A DNA stretch of 64,000 bases from Rhopalosiphum padi (Eukaryota > Arthropoda > Insecta > Hemiptera > Aphididae). The stretch spans positions 75,087,714-75,151,713 of the forward strand of contig NC_083598.1 of assembly GCF_020882245.1 (NCBI RefSeq), in the 5' to 3' direction. The position numbers were made by a program, and so were the translations under genes. Of the stretch, positions 28,501 through 38,860 are shown in pieces. The number at the start of each line of letters is the position of its first letter. Position 1 is the first letter of the stretch. The notes under the pieces were generated by a model. That model was not told the origin of the DNA. It ran no database searches and worked only from the letters and a program-made list of their open reading frames with translations.

Positions 28501-30157
28501 ATTATGTGTTAAATAATAATGCGATACCATCATAAATTTAGTCGTGTGATCGATTTAAGTGGAAATGTAATATTTTATTATAATATACCTTAATTAGTGT
28601 ACTAATAATTTGTACAACACGCTACTTAATTTTTATAACGAATAACGAAATGTGTTGTAGATTTCAATCTATAACAGACTATAATATTTTATCAACATTA
28701 CTGTAAACTTTGCATGAGGTTTGAACTTAACGTTGTCGTCGTATCCAAATCGTACTATATTATACACCGCCGGAGTATCGCCCGAAGTTCAACCTACGTC
28801 ACTATAAAATTAAATGTTATTTATTATTTTATAAACACAGTTATTTTTATTTTCGAAAAAAATGTTTGTGTAAATATTTCTTTAGCTATAGTAATAATAC
28901 GCCGTCGAAGGTACGGAAAAATCAAATAACATACCGTGTTCTATACCTACTTAATAATTGTTTAATATTTAGCATAGCGACCATGCATATATTTTTTTTT
29001 TTTTTTTGTTTATATAAAAGCATTATCTCGTCCGAAGTAATATTAATAATAATATTCTAAAAGCCACCTGGGGTAGTGCAGTGTAGCGTTAGTTACCGTA
29101 GACCGTAGTAAGTTCACCAGAATCGAATTCAATGCAGTTGTGCTGTTTATTTGCCTATCCAACTCGCCGGCGTACCATAAAAATTCAATAAAATATTACG
29201 AAAATAATATACATATATTTTTTTAAATTATAATTGGTATTAAACTATTATCGACCACAGTATTGTTATTATTACAATCACATTTTTATTTTTTTAATAT
29301 AATTTTACAAAAACGTACATTGTATAGTTTAATATTATATTAAGTTAATGATTAATGTATTGATGTCGAGTATTCGGAACACTCGCATAATATCAATAGT
29401 CTTGTTATTATTATTATTATTATTCTATATTACAGCAGCGTTCCAACGCCGTTGCATCACGCACACAGCTCTTAACGCGGATAATATAAGCCACTTAGCT
29501 AATTTACATCGAACGCGTAGGGTCGCAATATTCGTGACTTAATTTATATGGTGTATAACGACAATTCAATTAACCACTTTATCGTCGGTGTTGTGGGAAT
29601 ACAACGAGAACCCGAGATTACTGCCGTTCGTATATTATTATAATATAATATACTCCGCCGTGGTAAAATTGGAATAATTAATTAATATCGATTATTGTTA
29701 TTATTATTATTACTACTACAATTATAATTGTGATGTAGTGTGTTCGAGGCGTGCAACTTTTGAGCTGTCGCAGCGATTCATCCGGACCCAATCCTGTGAC
29801 CTGTCGCCGCTTTTATGATCGTATATGTTGATCACTTGTCTGGAAATATAATATTATAAGTCACACTTTTATTTGTTAGTTTTACCTTTATAAATATTAT
29901 CACGTGGTATTATGGTACGCGAGCTTTTTTAGGTGTGGTATAATTGAGACGTTAAAATATTATGAATAAATAACGTCCAAAATAGATTTGATATATGAAC
30001 GCCACACGCCGAACATTTTTATTATTTATATACACCTTACCTACCACCATGTTTTACAATTAACTATTATTCAATCATTATTAATGCACATCTAACATAC
30101 TTTCTTATATTTATATATATAAGAGTTTTTTATTAATTTTATACATTTTTTTTACAG

Positions 30158-30240
30158 GTTTCGGTTTCGTGACTTTCCACTCGGAAGATGTAGTAGATAA
30201 GGTCTGCGAAATACATTTCCATGAAATCAACAGTAAAATG
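30158..30240 (+). CDS. Rbp6: Musashi-family protein, exon for RNP1 and the late RRM2 core (83 nt)
   Basis: The exon completes the split Gly codon and reads FGFVTFHSEDVVDKVCEIHF followed by HEINSKM. The upstream boundary is tttttttacag|GTTTCGG and the downstream boundary is AAAATG|GTGAGT. Joined to 2571-2619 it restores RNP1 as R-G-F-G-F-V-T-F. The two aromatic RNP1 positions that stack on RNA bases in RRMs are therefore intact. The DVVDKVCEIHFHEIN segment is a hallmark of Musashi RRM2 in flies and vertebrates. The exon enters in phase 1 and leaves in phase 0. No frameshift or missing residue was seen. Confidence 0.97.
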
Positions 30241-31105
30241 GTGAGTTTTCTATTAAATTTACCACAATAATATTATCAGATTATAATATTAGAGATGCAA
30301 ACCTTACTAGTAATTTTTTTCTAATTTGTATTCATTAGATTATTGCCGTTATTTATTCCATCACCATACTTACTATTATGATCTAAGTTCATTGAATTAT
30401 GTAATAATTATGTACACATGAAATTACCATTATACGATGAAAAATGAATAAATTTATAATTATCTGGATTTGGATTAATTTTAATAGTATATTTCAAAAA
30501 TATTTTTTAATATTATTATTATTTATTACTTACATATTATATTAATGACACGTGTTTTAAAATATAAATCAACGTAATTTAAATCATAATAATAATGTAA
30601 ATTATCTTTTCCATAATTATCTGCATCTCTAATATTATTATATCTCACCATCATACCTTAATTTTCCCGGGGTGGAAATTATTAAATAGTACATTAGATT
30701 CTTGTAGTGTAATAGATACCGTATATAATTATTTCATTACACTGCGTAGAAACAAAACGCTGATTACATACACATTAGGACGGTATGGTATAATGCAGAG
30801 CATCACATGTTCTACGTCACCAATTAACGATAGTATATGCTATTTCAATGCATACGATATAATATTAAAAAAAATTTTTATTGAAAATTCAATATTTTAT
30901 AAAATAATTAAAATATTTCAAATTATTTAAAATATCCTTTGGTATTAGTAAGAATGCACACATTTGTTTGCAAAATGTAATTCTACTTGCATATCATACA
31001 ATATAAACCCTGTTATTAAAACTTTTCTCTGTATCTAAAATATCAAAATATCTGTGCGCATGATACACTTCACGTTGTACGTTGCATTTTATTCTTTACA
31101 ACATA

Positions 31106-31471
31106 CTACCTACTTATATTTTCTAGATTTAATTGCGCTTTCTGTACCGTTAGGTGAATGAATATATGCGACACAAATACCGAGTGTTGTTTTTTTGTAT
31201 CTTCCGGTTTCCGTTCTTTTTGAAAAAATTGTAACTCAACAAGCGTTTTATACGTAGTTGGATAATAATTTAACATATAATAATACACGTATTTTTCTAC
31301 CTCAGGGATGTTGACGTAAAATGTATCTAATTTGCGTGCAGTACAATACACCGCATAGCCGTCATCGTAGTTACTTTTATCACAGTAAATAATTTCCGTC
31401 CGACTTTTAAAATAATTGTTCATGTGGTTATACGCGAGAAAAGATAAAACGAACTGCATATTGCAGTACAT
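31106..31471 (-). CDS. Unrecognised antisense reading frame, 121 aa, inside an intron
   Basis: I do not recognise this protein. The frame lies in an A+T-rich stretch where stops are frequent, yet it stays open for 121 codons without simple repeats. It uses a balanced mix of residues, including charged and aromatic ones (PEVEKYVYYYMLNYYPTTYK, FQKERKPEDTKKQHS). It starts at an ATG in the context caacaaATG, and an in-frame TGA seven codons upstream closes it on that side. No signal peptide or clear membrane segment is apparent. Possible explanations are a fragment of a mobile or virus-derived gene, a small nested gene, or chance. Flanking sequence shows no terminal repeats that I could identify. 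Confidence 0.2.
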   Translation of the reverse strand: MYCNMQFVLSFLAYNHMNNYFKSRTEIIYCDKSNYDDGYAVYCTARKLDTFYVNIPEVEKYVYYYMLNYYPTTYKTLVELQFFQKERKPEDTKKQHSVFVSHIFIHLTVQKAQLNLENISR

Positions 31472-32259
31472 TTGTTGAGTAATTGTACTTCACTGAAACT
31501 AGAATCCTCAACAATATTGTTTTGGAAAATAATGTCATGTTCGATTACTAGTCATAGACATTTCATATAATATAATATATTATATAGTATAATATATGCA
31601 TATGTCGTCGCCAGAAACCGAATTTTTCCGTTTTCGAAAGAACCTCAAAAAATATTATATGTGCTCGACGATCCGATTATATATTTCTATTAGGCATTCG
31701 TAACGATGAAACTTTGTGGGGTAACAGATAGCTTTACACTACCGAGAACACGTGCATATATATACACGGTTCTCTCCTATGTATATCGATAGTCGTCTTT
31801 CTGACAAATACGCGAACCATTCCGCATTATAATATGACATAATGTAATCCATTTTGAAAACCGTTTCATGTCCGGTACGACACAAATCCCATGCCATTAT
31901 GTAATGCATATCTCTGTACATAATATATATTTATATATACATTATACACATTATACATAAATATCCGATTGATGTGTGACGGTGCTGGTGGTGGTGGTGA
32001 CGGGACTCCGATATGTACTTCCAATATAAAGTAGTCCTCTCATCCTGTTATTGCCTTTAGGTTAAATAGACGCAATACAGGCAAAATGGAACGCAATGGA
32101 GAGGAATTAACAAATAAGTTTGTGATCGTTTATAATATACAGAGACAAAGATCATGCACATAGTTTAATAATATAATATTAAATATACACAAAACTTTTT
32201 TAACCGAATAACTGTCAAACCAATGTTACATCGTTTATTTCCTATACATTTTTTTTTAA

Positions 32260-33010
32260 ATCGAATTGCTCCGCGCATACTGTCTTCGATTGATATAACA
32301 TCCAGCCTCCCCCGGCCTGCCAAATTGTGCCTCGCCGTTACGATGCGTCTGGAGTTGAAAGAAAGTATAAAAAAATTAAAGCCAAAGTACAATATTTTCC
32401 ATAACGAGTTATTAATGCGTGAGAGCATTAACCGCGAAGATCGAGTACGGTCGCCACCGGATGGCTGTAATCTTCAGGAAAGGGTTGTAACAACCCTGCA
32501 TGGTATTAGTGGAAAGCTAACCGGCGAAGTCGTTGTCGTTGTCGTTTTTTGTTTTTGTTTTTTTTTTTAAATTTTTTTTTTAGTTTGTTTTTGTTTTTTC
32601 TCTACCCACCCCGTCACTACGAGTCTCTGTGGAATTGTTTTAATCTCTACAAAACGGTGTTCGTTTAAGTGGCAAGCGGGTCAGTGACGGTGCGAGGCTG
32701 ATCGTGATGCAGAGGGTGTTATGCATATTATACCCACATCCACACATACGCGCATACAGTTGTGTCCAGGCGGGGCTAATGTGCGCTATTAATTGTTTTC
32801 CGGTAATTAATGTAATGTCTGGGCTTTAATGTTTTTCGAAGGGTTAATTTAATTTTACACCGCCGACGCCGCAGATATGGTCGACTAGGTGCACGTTACT
32901 GCAGACCGATTGGATGAGGATCGTCGAACAAGTGGGGATGCGGAGAGACCTTATCGACGCACCCCGATCGAGTGAAAATTAATTAATCTTCCCCGTTTGA
33001 CACAACTACC
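32260..33010. other. GC-richer intronic block dense in TAATTA-type motifs
   Basis: The first half (32265-32530) is GC-richer and open in one + frame without a recognised domain. The second half (32760-32990) carries several homeodomain-type TAAT cores: attaatt at about 32788, ggtaattaatg at about 32802, ggttaatttaatttta at about 32842 and ttaattaatc at about 32979. CpG-bearing sequence separates them. Clustered TAATTA cores within non-repetitive DNA fit an enhancer. Conservation would be needed to prove it. Confidence 0.35.
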
Positions 33011-34501
33011 GACTATGCCCGATGTATATATAAGCATTTTATGTGCACGCATAAATATATTTATGTATGCATGTATCGTATGCGCGTATATTATACTCAG
33101 GCGTAAATAAATGTAAATAAAAAAAATAACTAAATTATTATTGTTTTTTTTTTTTACTATTACGATTATTATTATTTTTTGTTATTGCTAATGACTATGA
33201 CCCTGTTTGGGGAATAAATTTGATGTATAATATTATATATATTATGAGAGAATGATGTGTAGGTGTGCGAATGCGAGTGAGTTTGCTTATTGATATGAAA
33301 CGTACTGTTGACCTCATTTCCACCACCCCCGTCTTCTTATCTATAAAATGTATAGATCGCTTCGGTATTTGTAATACAAGCAACAATACCGTTCATTTGG
33401 AACGTTAAAGTTGTTTATTTATTCGGAAATAATAAATTTTCTTTCCAATGCATAAAAAAGAATTTTTAGACTGTTTTTAATATTTAAAATGGCATACTAC
33501 ATTAACTCTAACAATTTTTAAAATTATTATTTAGACAAAATATCTATGTACTCACCCAATAATTTTATTATACTATGCCTTACATTATCAACCTTCAAAA
33601 ATAATTGTTTAAATATTTCTTTCTTTTTTTGTGGATCAGAGTGCAATTTTTAGAAAGCAACTGACAAATTCCAAAAATTAATAAAACAAATCTGAATGTT
33701 TTTAAAGAATGTAATAAAAGTAAGATTTGATTTTTATTGAACATAATCAAAAAACAATTTTAATAAAACGTTCATATCTTTTTTTATAAACAGTATAAAA
33801 TATTATTGACATTTAATTGATATCGATTGAAACATTATATCTCATTAATTATGTGTTATTAAAGGGTTAAAAAGATATAATTAGGAATAAAATAAAGTAT
33901 GTACATTGTACATGCTATTTATACACATTTTATAGTATTAATATAGTTACAATGTTAAATAGATATCTTAAGTTGCTGTATAATATGATAATGGGATAGT
34001 GCTAGCGTATTATAATAATGCTCGTATATTATTGTATAGCCATGGAATTGCGGGAGACTCGTGAACCGTAATATTTAATACATATCAATATATTACAAGA
34101 ATAATTGAACTGTTGTAGCAAAGTCGTCCACATCGTTTCAGAAGCTCCTGGTGAGCTTATATTAATAATGTATACGAGAGTTTCAAAACACATTTTGAAG
34201 GGTGAGTAGCTGTATATCGTTGAGATGGTTGCATAGTATTTATACATACAGCACGTTAAATGCAAGGAGATCAATTTAAACAGGAAAACTATTATTTTCC
34301 ATGTTGATTTTTGTGTTTAAAAAAAAAAAAAAAAAATGAAATGTATTCTGAAAATATATTAAGTTTCGAATATCGTTGTAGCTGTACAAAGCACAATTTA
34401 ATTTACACTGTTGTATCAAAGTTGTAGCGCTAATTATGTTTTATCAGGTCGATTATGATCATAATATAATTTTTTTTCTCAAAAAATTGAATAATGAGAT
34501 A

Positions 34502-34525
34502 ATATATATATATATATATATATAT
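34502..34525. repeat. (AT)n microsatellite
   Basis: This is a run of about 12 AT units in plain intron sequence. Confidence 0.95.
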
Positions 34526-34690
34526 CATACGAAATATTATAAAAAATGCGTCTGTTCGTTTCAAATGTGAAAACGATCAGTGGGAGTGAACAATAAATAT
34601 TCCTATAAATGTTGTACTCCGAGTAGATGACTCTTAAGTCGTTTAAATAATGGGCCATGCTTAGTCGCCATTTGTTCTACTGCAACGTAT

Positions 34691-34728
34691 AACAACAACA
34701 ACAACAACAATAATAATAATAATAATAA
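34691..34728. repeat. Compound (CAA)n(TAA)n microsatellite
   Basis: About six CAA units pass directly into about six TAA units. This is the pattern expected when a trinucleotide repeat mutates at one position and both forms expand. Confidence 0.95.
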
Positions 34729-35289
34729 CTGTAAACGACTAGACCGATTTTCAATGGATACGATAAGTGCCTTTATCGCACTCGGTCATTTATTTTTCTC
34801 ATTTACTTGCCTTGTGATAGTCTTATTTATGTATAGAATATAGAATATACGGTAGCTGTAATATACATAGCTGTGCCAGTATAATACACGCGCATAAAAG
34901 GGCTGAACATAATGGATCGTGCACACGATTGTATGTATATGTGGTGAAGGGGATAACATTTAGGTTCGAGGATACAGGACAATAATTCCACAGTCATTAT
35001 CCGTGTTGGAATAATATTTCAGAAATCATGATTAGTACCCATGTAGCTATTATATGATTTTACAAAAATATACGAGATCGCACATTTTATTTTCCTTTTC
35101 ACGGGCTTTTAGGAAAATGGAATTGATATCGGATTGGGTGCTGAATAAAACTATATATACATATATGTTACGATCTAGTATTGTACTAGGTAAAATCGTA
35201 GTACACTAGCATCTATGCAAATAAAAGCGTACTAAAACACTGTAGCCAATCGAAAATTCATTATTTATCTTAACGCGCAAATATGTAGG

Positions 35290-35390
35290 TACTGTATACA
35301 GAATACAGCAAGAGAAAGAGCGATAGAGAGAGAGTGATAGAGTGAGGAAGAGGGAGTGAGTGAGAGAGAGTGAGAGGAGAGGACATCTCG
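35290..35390. repeat. GA-rich tract
   Basis: Imperfect GAGA repeats (agagcgatagagagagagtg, gtgagtgagagagagtgag) form a purine-rich strand. Such tracts can bind GAGA-factor-like proteins in insects, but nothing here demonstrates that. Confidence 0.7.
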
Positions 35391-35796
35391 TGAATAATGG
35401 GCTTATGTCGCGTTCACGTATGATAGATGGCAAAGTCGTATTATATGTATTATATACAGTATAGTATACATATTATGGTTTGCTCGAATCGCGGTAGGAC
35501 TGTTATTAAAAGCTACCCGCAATAAAATATTTACTTTTAAAACCTCATTCCGGCTAGGGGTTTTCATTCTATTTTATTTTTTTCGTTTTCATTTTACCGT
35601 TTCAGTGCTTCGGTTAACTTTCTTTTGAAATGATGATTTACCCTTCCCCTCCTCTTCGGCATACTACATTCATTGCGTGTCCACGATCCCAAACCGGCCC
35701 TCCGCACAAGTATTATATGGCGACGTTCGCGCGTGTTGTACTCCGCACTTCTTTGATATCGTGACAGTCGTCCTATGTAGAATGTATACTGCAGTA

Positions 35797-35821
35797 TGTG
35801 TGTGTGTGTGTGTGTGTGTGT
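35797..35821. repeat. (TG)n microsatellite
   Basis: About 12 TG units lie about 2.0 kb before the exon at 37856. UG-repeat RNA is a known target of CELF- and TDP-43-type splicing regulators. A role here is speculative. Confidence 0.95.
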
Positions 35822-37855
35822 TGCCAGAGCATCGGACGTGACGTGTAAGTACGGTCATACTGCTGTATATATTATGGAATATACGAAGGTTATTAATCGG
35901 CTAGATTGAGAAACACAATATAATACATTATTATGTGCATGAACGATAGTATTATGTTATTATTATTTGTGCACGCCAGATTGGTGGAGAATGGTCATAC
36001 AGTACATATGTAACGTTTTACTATCATCATCGACGCAATCATTCCCGCATTATAATGTATTATAGTCCGACAAAACAATTAAATACGTATATCATTGTCA
36101 TTGGAGTACAATGAAGATAAATAATAATAAATAAAAGATACATATTATTATACGAGATGATCCATATTCCATTTAACTGGCCCTGTGGAAATTTCCACAT
36201 CAGTGTATTTATTAAGTAAAAACTATTTAAATAAGTAGATTAAAATTCTACATTTTTTACATATTTGTCTAATTTTTAATTACTTTATTTAATAAACCAA
36301 CTATATGTGATAAAAAAAAAATAATGAAAAGTTAGAATGTTTTTTCCGTCAAAATGTGTTATTATTAATAATTTTAACAATATAAAATAATCACACAAAT
36401 AACTTTAACATTTCTTTCAAATAGATTCATCCAGTATAATAATATAGTTTCAAAAGTGAATAATATATCAAATATTATGTATTAATAATTACTTAGTGTC
36501 CACGTTATGGTAAGTTGTGAAGGAGAAAAGTGGTGTTTTAAAAATTACTATATTATACTCTATGTTAAAGACGTTGGAAAAATAATCCACAGTGGACTCA
36601 ACATTTTCTTTTGCGATCTGAACACAGACTTCAAACCCTCCTGAAATGTATGGTTGGTGCAGGAATTGATTTTTATTGTGTTATTAATTGGAATTTAAGA
36701 ATGGACATTTTTTTTAACCCCCTCTGAAATTAATTTCTATACACGCCAGTGGTCTTGAACATTTATTTTGAACTTTGACGGTGTTTGCAAATTTACGATA
36801 CGCAATCGCGCAGGCTGCTCGTAAATCCGTTTCTTCGACCATAAAATACGATAATAGCAGTTTATTGGCGATAAATGTGGCACGCTTCATATATTTATAT
36901 ATATATATTATATTATATTATATCTTCCAAGAAGGTATGTGAAAAATCAAAGAGCTATGCATGATATCGTTCATAGTAATTTTATAATATTAAAACCAAT
37001 ACCGTTTATTTACGAATATTCAGTTATACCTTGATAATCATATGTATATAACTATTATAAAAATATAAAATAACATTTGACATAGTAGACATTATTATTT
37101 GTGAATAGGAGCGATTCTAATTAAAGCGTTTTATTTATATTAGCCTTAAATTGAAACAAACCGTATATTTTGAGCGGACGTTTCAAACATTATACGTTAT
37201 TAATTATTATCACGTGATTCATACCGATGTTACAGTTTTCTTCTGTTGTATTGACAAACAGCTAGAGGTCTAATGTTGCATCCATTTTTCTTATATACAT
37301 ACTATAAATTGATATATTATCTATGTTATTAATCATTCAGTCGTTAGTCATCGGTTACAGTGAATAGTCCTTTGAAAGCATCGAATCCATATCTTTCAAA
37401 AACACCCATTACACTTGTATTTCCATTCGACAGACAAGAACACATCATCACTCATATACGTAAATTCAAAATGCTCTAAATGTAATTGGCATATATTATT
37501 AGACATTTTTGGCTATACGTATTAGGAATTTGCGTTGAAAATAATATTACGAATTACGATAAAATAAAATAACGTATGTATATAACATTTTTCTATCATA
37601 TAGCTTAACCTTCAGGATACTTAGTAATAATTTAAGTCTTAATAATATGATTGCATTGCATTAAATACTATTTGTAGCTAATCGCATTATTTCTGTTAGG
37701 ACAAGTGAAGTAATAATAATCTGCGTACTTTATACCCAATCCCGCGGGAAAGTGATGACGGGGACAGGTCAAAGACCCCGATACAATTAATATATTTTAG
37801 TGAAGCTATTATTTCCAATATATTTATGACAAACGTTTTTTTTGTAATTTTGCAG

Positions 37856-37940
37856 GTGGAGTGTAAAAAAGCGCAACCGAAGGAAGTGATGCTGCCGGCC
37901 AACCTGGCGAAAACGCGAGCTGCTGGCCGCGGGACTTACG
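37856..37940 (+). CDS. Rbp6: Musashi-family protein, exon for the end of RRM2 and conserved linker (85 nt when spliced)
   Basis: The exon reads VECKKAQPKEVMLPANLAK followed by TRAAGRGTY and the first base of a Gly codon. The upstream acceptor is ttttgcag and the downstream donor is TTACG|GTGAGT. V/M-VECKKAQPKEVM is the conserved end of Musashi RRM2. The KTRAAGRG linker is typical of the insect Rbp6-type proteins and related to the vertebrate tails. It enters in phase 0 and leaves in phase 1. Phase 1 fits the micro-exon at 42329. The frame also continues without a stop through the donor into the alternative end described next. An apparent upstream Met at 37826 belongs to the intron and is not a start. 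Confidence 0.97.
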
Positions 37941-38677
37941 GTGAGTTTATTGTTATGAAAAAATCTGGCGTGGGCTTGTGTGCCGCCGGCGGTGGGTCGC
38001 GTGTGTGCCATCACCACCATCATCACCACCGTCTGGTGGGTGGTTCGCCTTCCGGCGCACATCACCACCAACACCACGGTGTCGTCGGGGGCGTGGCCAG
38101 CGCTGTGTTGGGGGGTGGTGGAGGTAGCGTTGGCTTTGGCGGGGGAGGCGTGGGTGGCGGAGGTGGCGGTGGCGCGATGATCGCGGCCACGCCAGCCACC
38201 GCGGCCGCGGCAATCGGTTACCGTTTCGCACCATACCCACTGCCGCAACAGTCGGTGGCCGCCGCCGCGGTGGCCGCCAGTCAGCAACAACAGCAGCAGC
38301 AGCAGCACCTCCTCCTCCACCACAACCACCACCACCAACAGCAGCAGCAGCAGCAGCAGCTGCACCAGCAACAGCACCACCTTCAACAACAGCAACACCT
38401 TCACCACCACCTCCAGCACCATCAGCCGGCGGCCGCGTCGCTCGTACAGCTACCCATGATTGGAGCGATGCAGCAGGCGGCCGCATGCAAACGTCTGCTG
38501 GCTGCTGCGGCTGCCGGCGTCCGTTTGCCCGTCTGCAACCCTCAACCGCAGCAGCCACCCCCGCAGACGGTCGCGTTTAATTTACCCGAAGGGCTCGCGT
38601 TCGCCGTCCAAGGCGTGCCCGGAGCCGCCGATATTCCCGCCCTTTACCAGACCTCCACCATACCAATAACGTTTTAA
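37941..38677 (+). CDS. Rbp6: Alternative C-terminal extension of the Musashi protein, 244 aa, through an unused donor
   Basis: If the donor at 37941 is not used, the frame runs on to TAA at 38675-38677. The added tail contains in order: seven His (38009-38029), a Gly-rich stretch (about 38107-38178), Ala-rich DNA-encoded segments, two runs of eight Gln (38282-38305 and 38336-38359) with His-rich spacers, and a non-repetitive end including LPEGLAFAVQGVPGAADIPA and YQTSTIPITF. The segment is strongly GC-rich against A+T-rich flanks and uses mixed CAG/CAA and CAC/CAT codons, which suggests selection on protein rather than a single repeat expansion. The tail is low-complexity and probably disordered, as often seen in RNA-granule proteins. 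An AATAAA follows at 38710. The antisense frames of about 200 codons here are mirror images of these repeats. Confidence 0.75.
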
Positions 38678-38709
38678 ATGACTGTGTCCCTACCCCTGCC
38701 AAACAGTAA

Positions 38710-38715
38710 AATAAA
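38710..38715 (+). terminator. Candidate polyadenylation signal AATAAA (proximal)
   Basis: A canonical AATAAA lies 33 nt past the TAA of the 244-aa extension, within sequence gtaaaataaaaaag. It supports use of this end as a composite terminal exon, but A-rich DNA produces this hexamer by chance often. Confidence 0.45.
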
Positions 38716-38854
38716 AAAGTTCATATAGCGCATAAATCCTTTGCCACCGCAAAAATCTTGTCCCCCCCACCTATTTTAACGCTGTAGCAATCTTGAACCT
38801 CGGAAATCCTTTTTGGCTGGTGCTCCAAACCACTTTTATCCGATAAAAACCTCA

Positions 38855-38860
38855 AATAAA
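38855..38860 (+). terminator. Candidate polyadenylation signal AATAAA (distal)
   Basis: This second AATAAA in sequence ctcaaataaaaatg is followed by tgtatatgttatacg, a modestly U/GU-rich stretch in RNA, as expected downstream of a cleavage site. It is an alternative or additional signal to the one at 38710. Confidence 0.45.

Larger units (their letters stand above)
2620..30157 (+). other. Rbp6: 27.5-kb intron within RRM2
   Basis: The intron runs from GTAAGT to tttttttacag. It is mostly A+T-rich DNA with microsatellites, broken by GC-richer patches that are listed separately. Stretches not listed, such as 8060-9700, 17940-20000, 22230-23300 and 25500-30150, show nothing beyond A+T-rich sequence and short T or TA runs. 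Open frames here are short, overlap on both strands and lack paired splice sites. Interrupting an RRM with an intron this long is compatible with a large, regulated neural gene, and the GC-richer patches are plausible enhancers. Confidence 0.85.
30241..37855 (+). other. Rbp6: 7.6-kb intron at the end of RRM2
   Basis: The intron runs from GTGAGT to the acceptor tttttgtaattttgcag. It is A+T-rich, with a GC-richer block at 32260-33010, several microsatellites and an unexplained minus-strand frame at 31106-31471, all listed separately. The stretches 30241-31100, 33020-34490 and 35870-37850 show nothing beyond A+T-rich sequence. Confidence 0.9.

Noticed and set aside
37826..37855. Met codon at 37826 as a start for a 283-aa protein
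   Set aside because: The ten codons before 37856 are intron, including the pyrimidine tract and the tgcag acceptor. The RRM2 end would be translated from upstream exons.
37787..38422. Minus-strand frame of 211 codons rich in Val, Leu, Glu and Thr
   Set aside because: It is the reverse complement of the Gln, His and Gly repeats of the + strand Musashi extension, with no domain and no splice context.
37953..38558. Minus-strand frame of 201 codons rich in Ala, Gly and Arg
   Set aside because: Also a mirror image of the repetitive + strand coding segment. GC-rich repeats remove stops in all registers.
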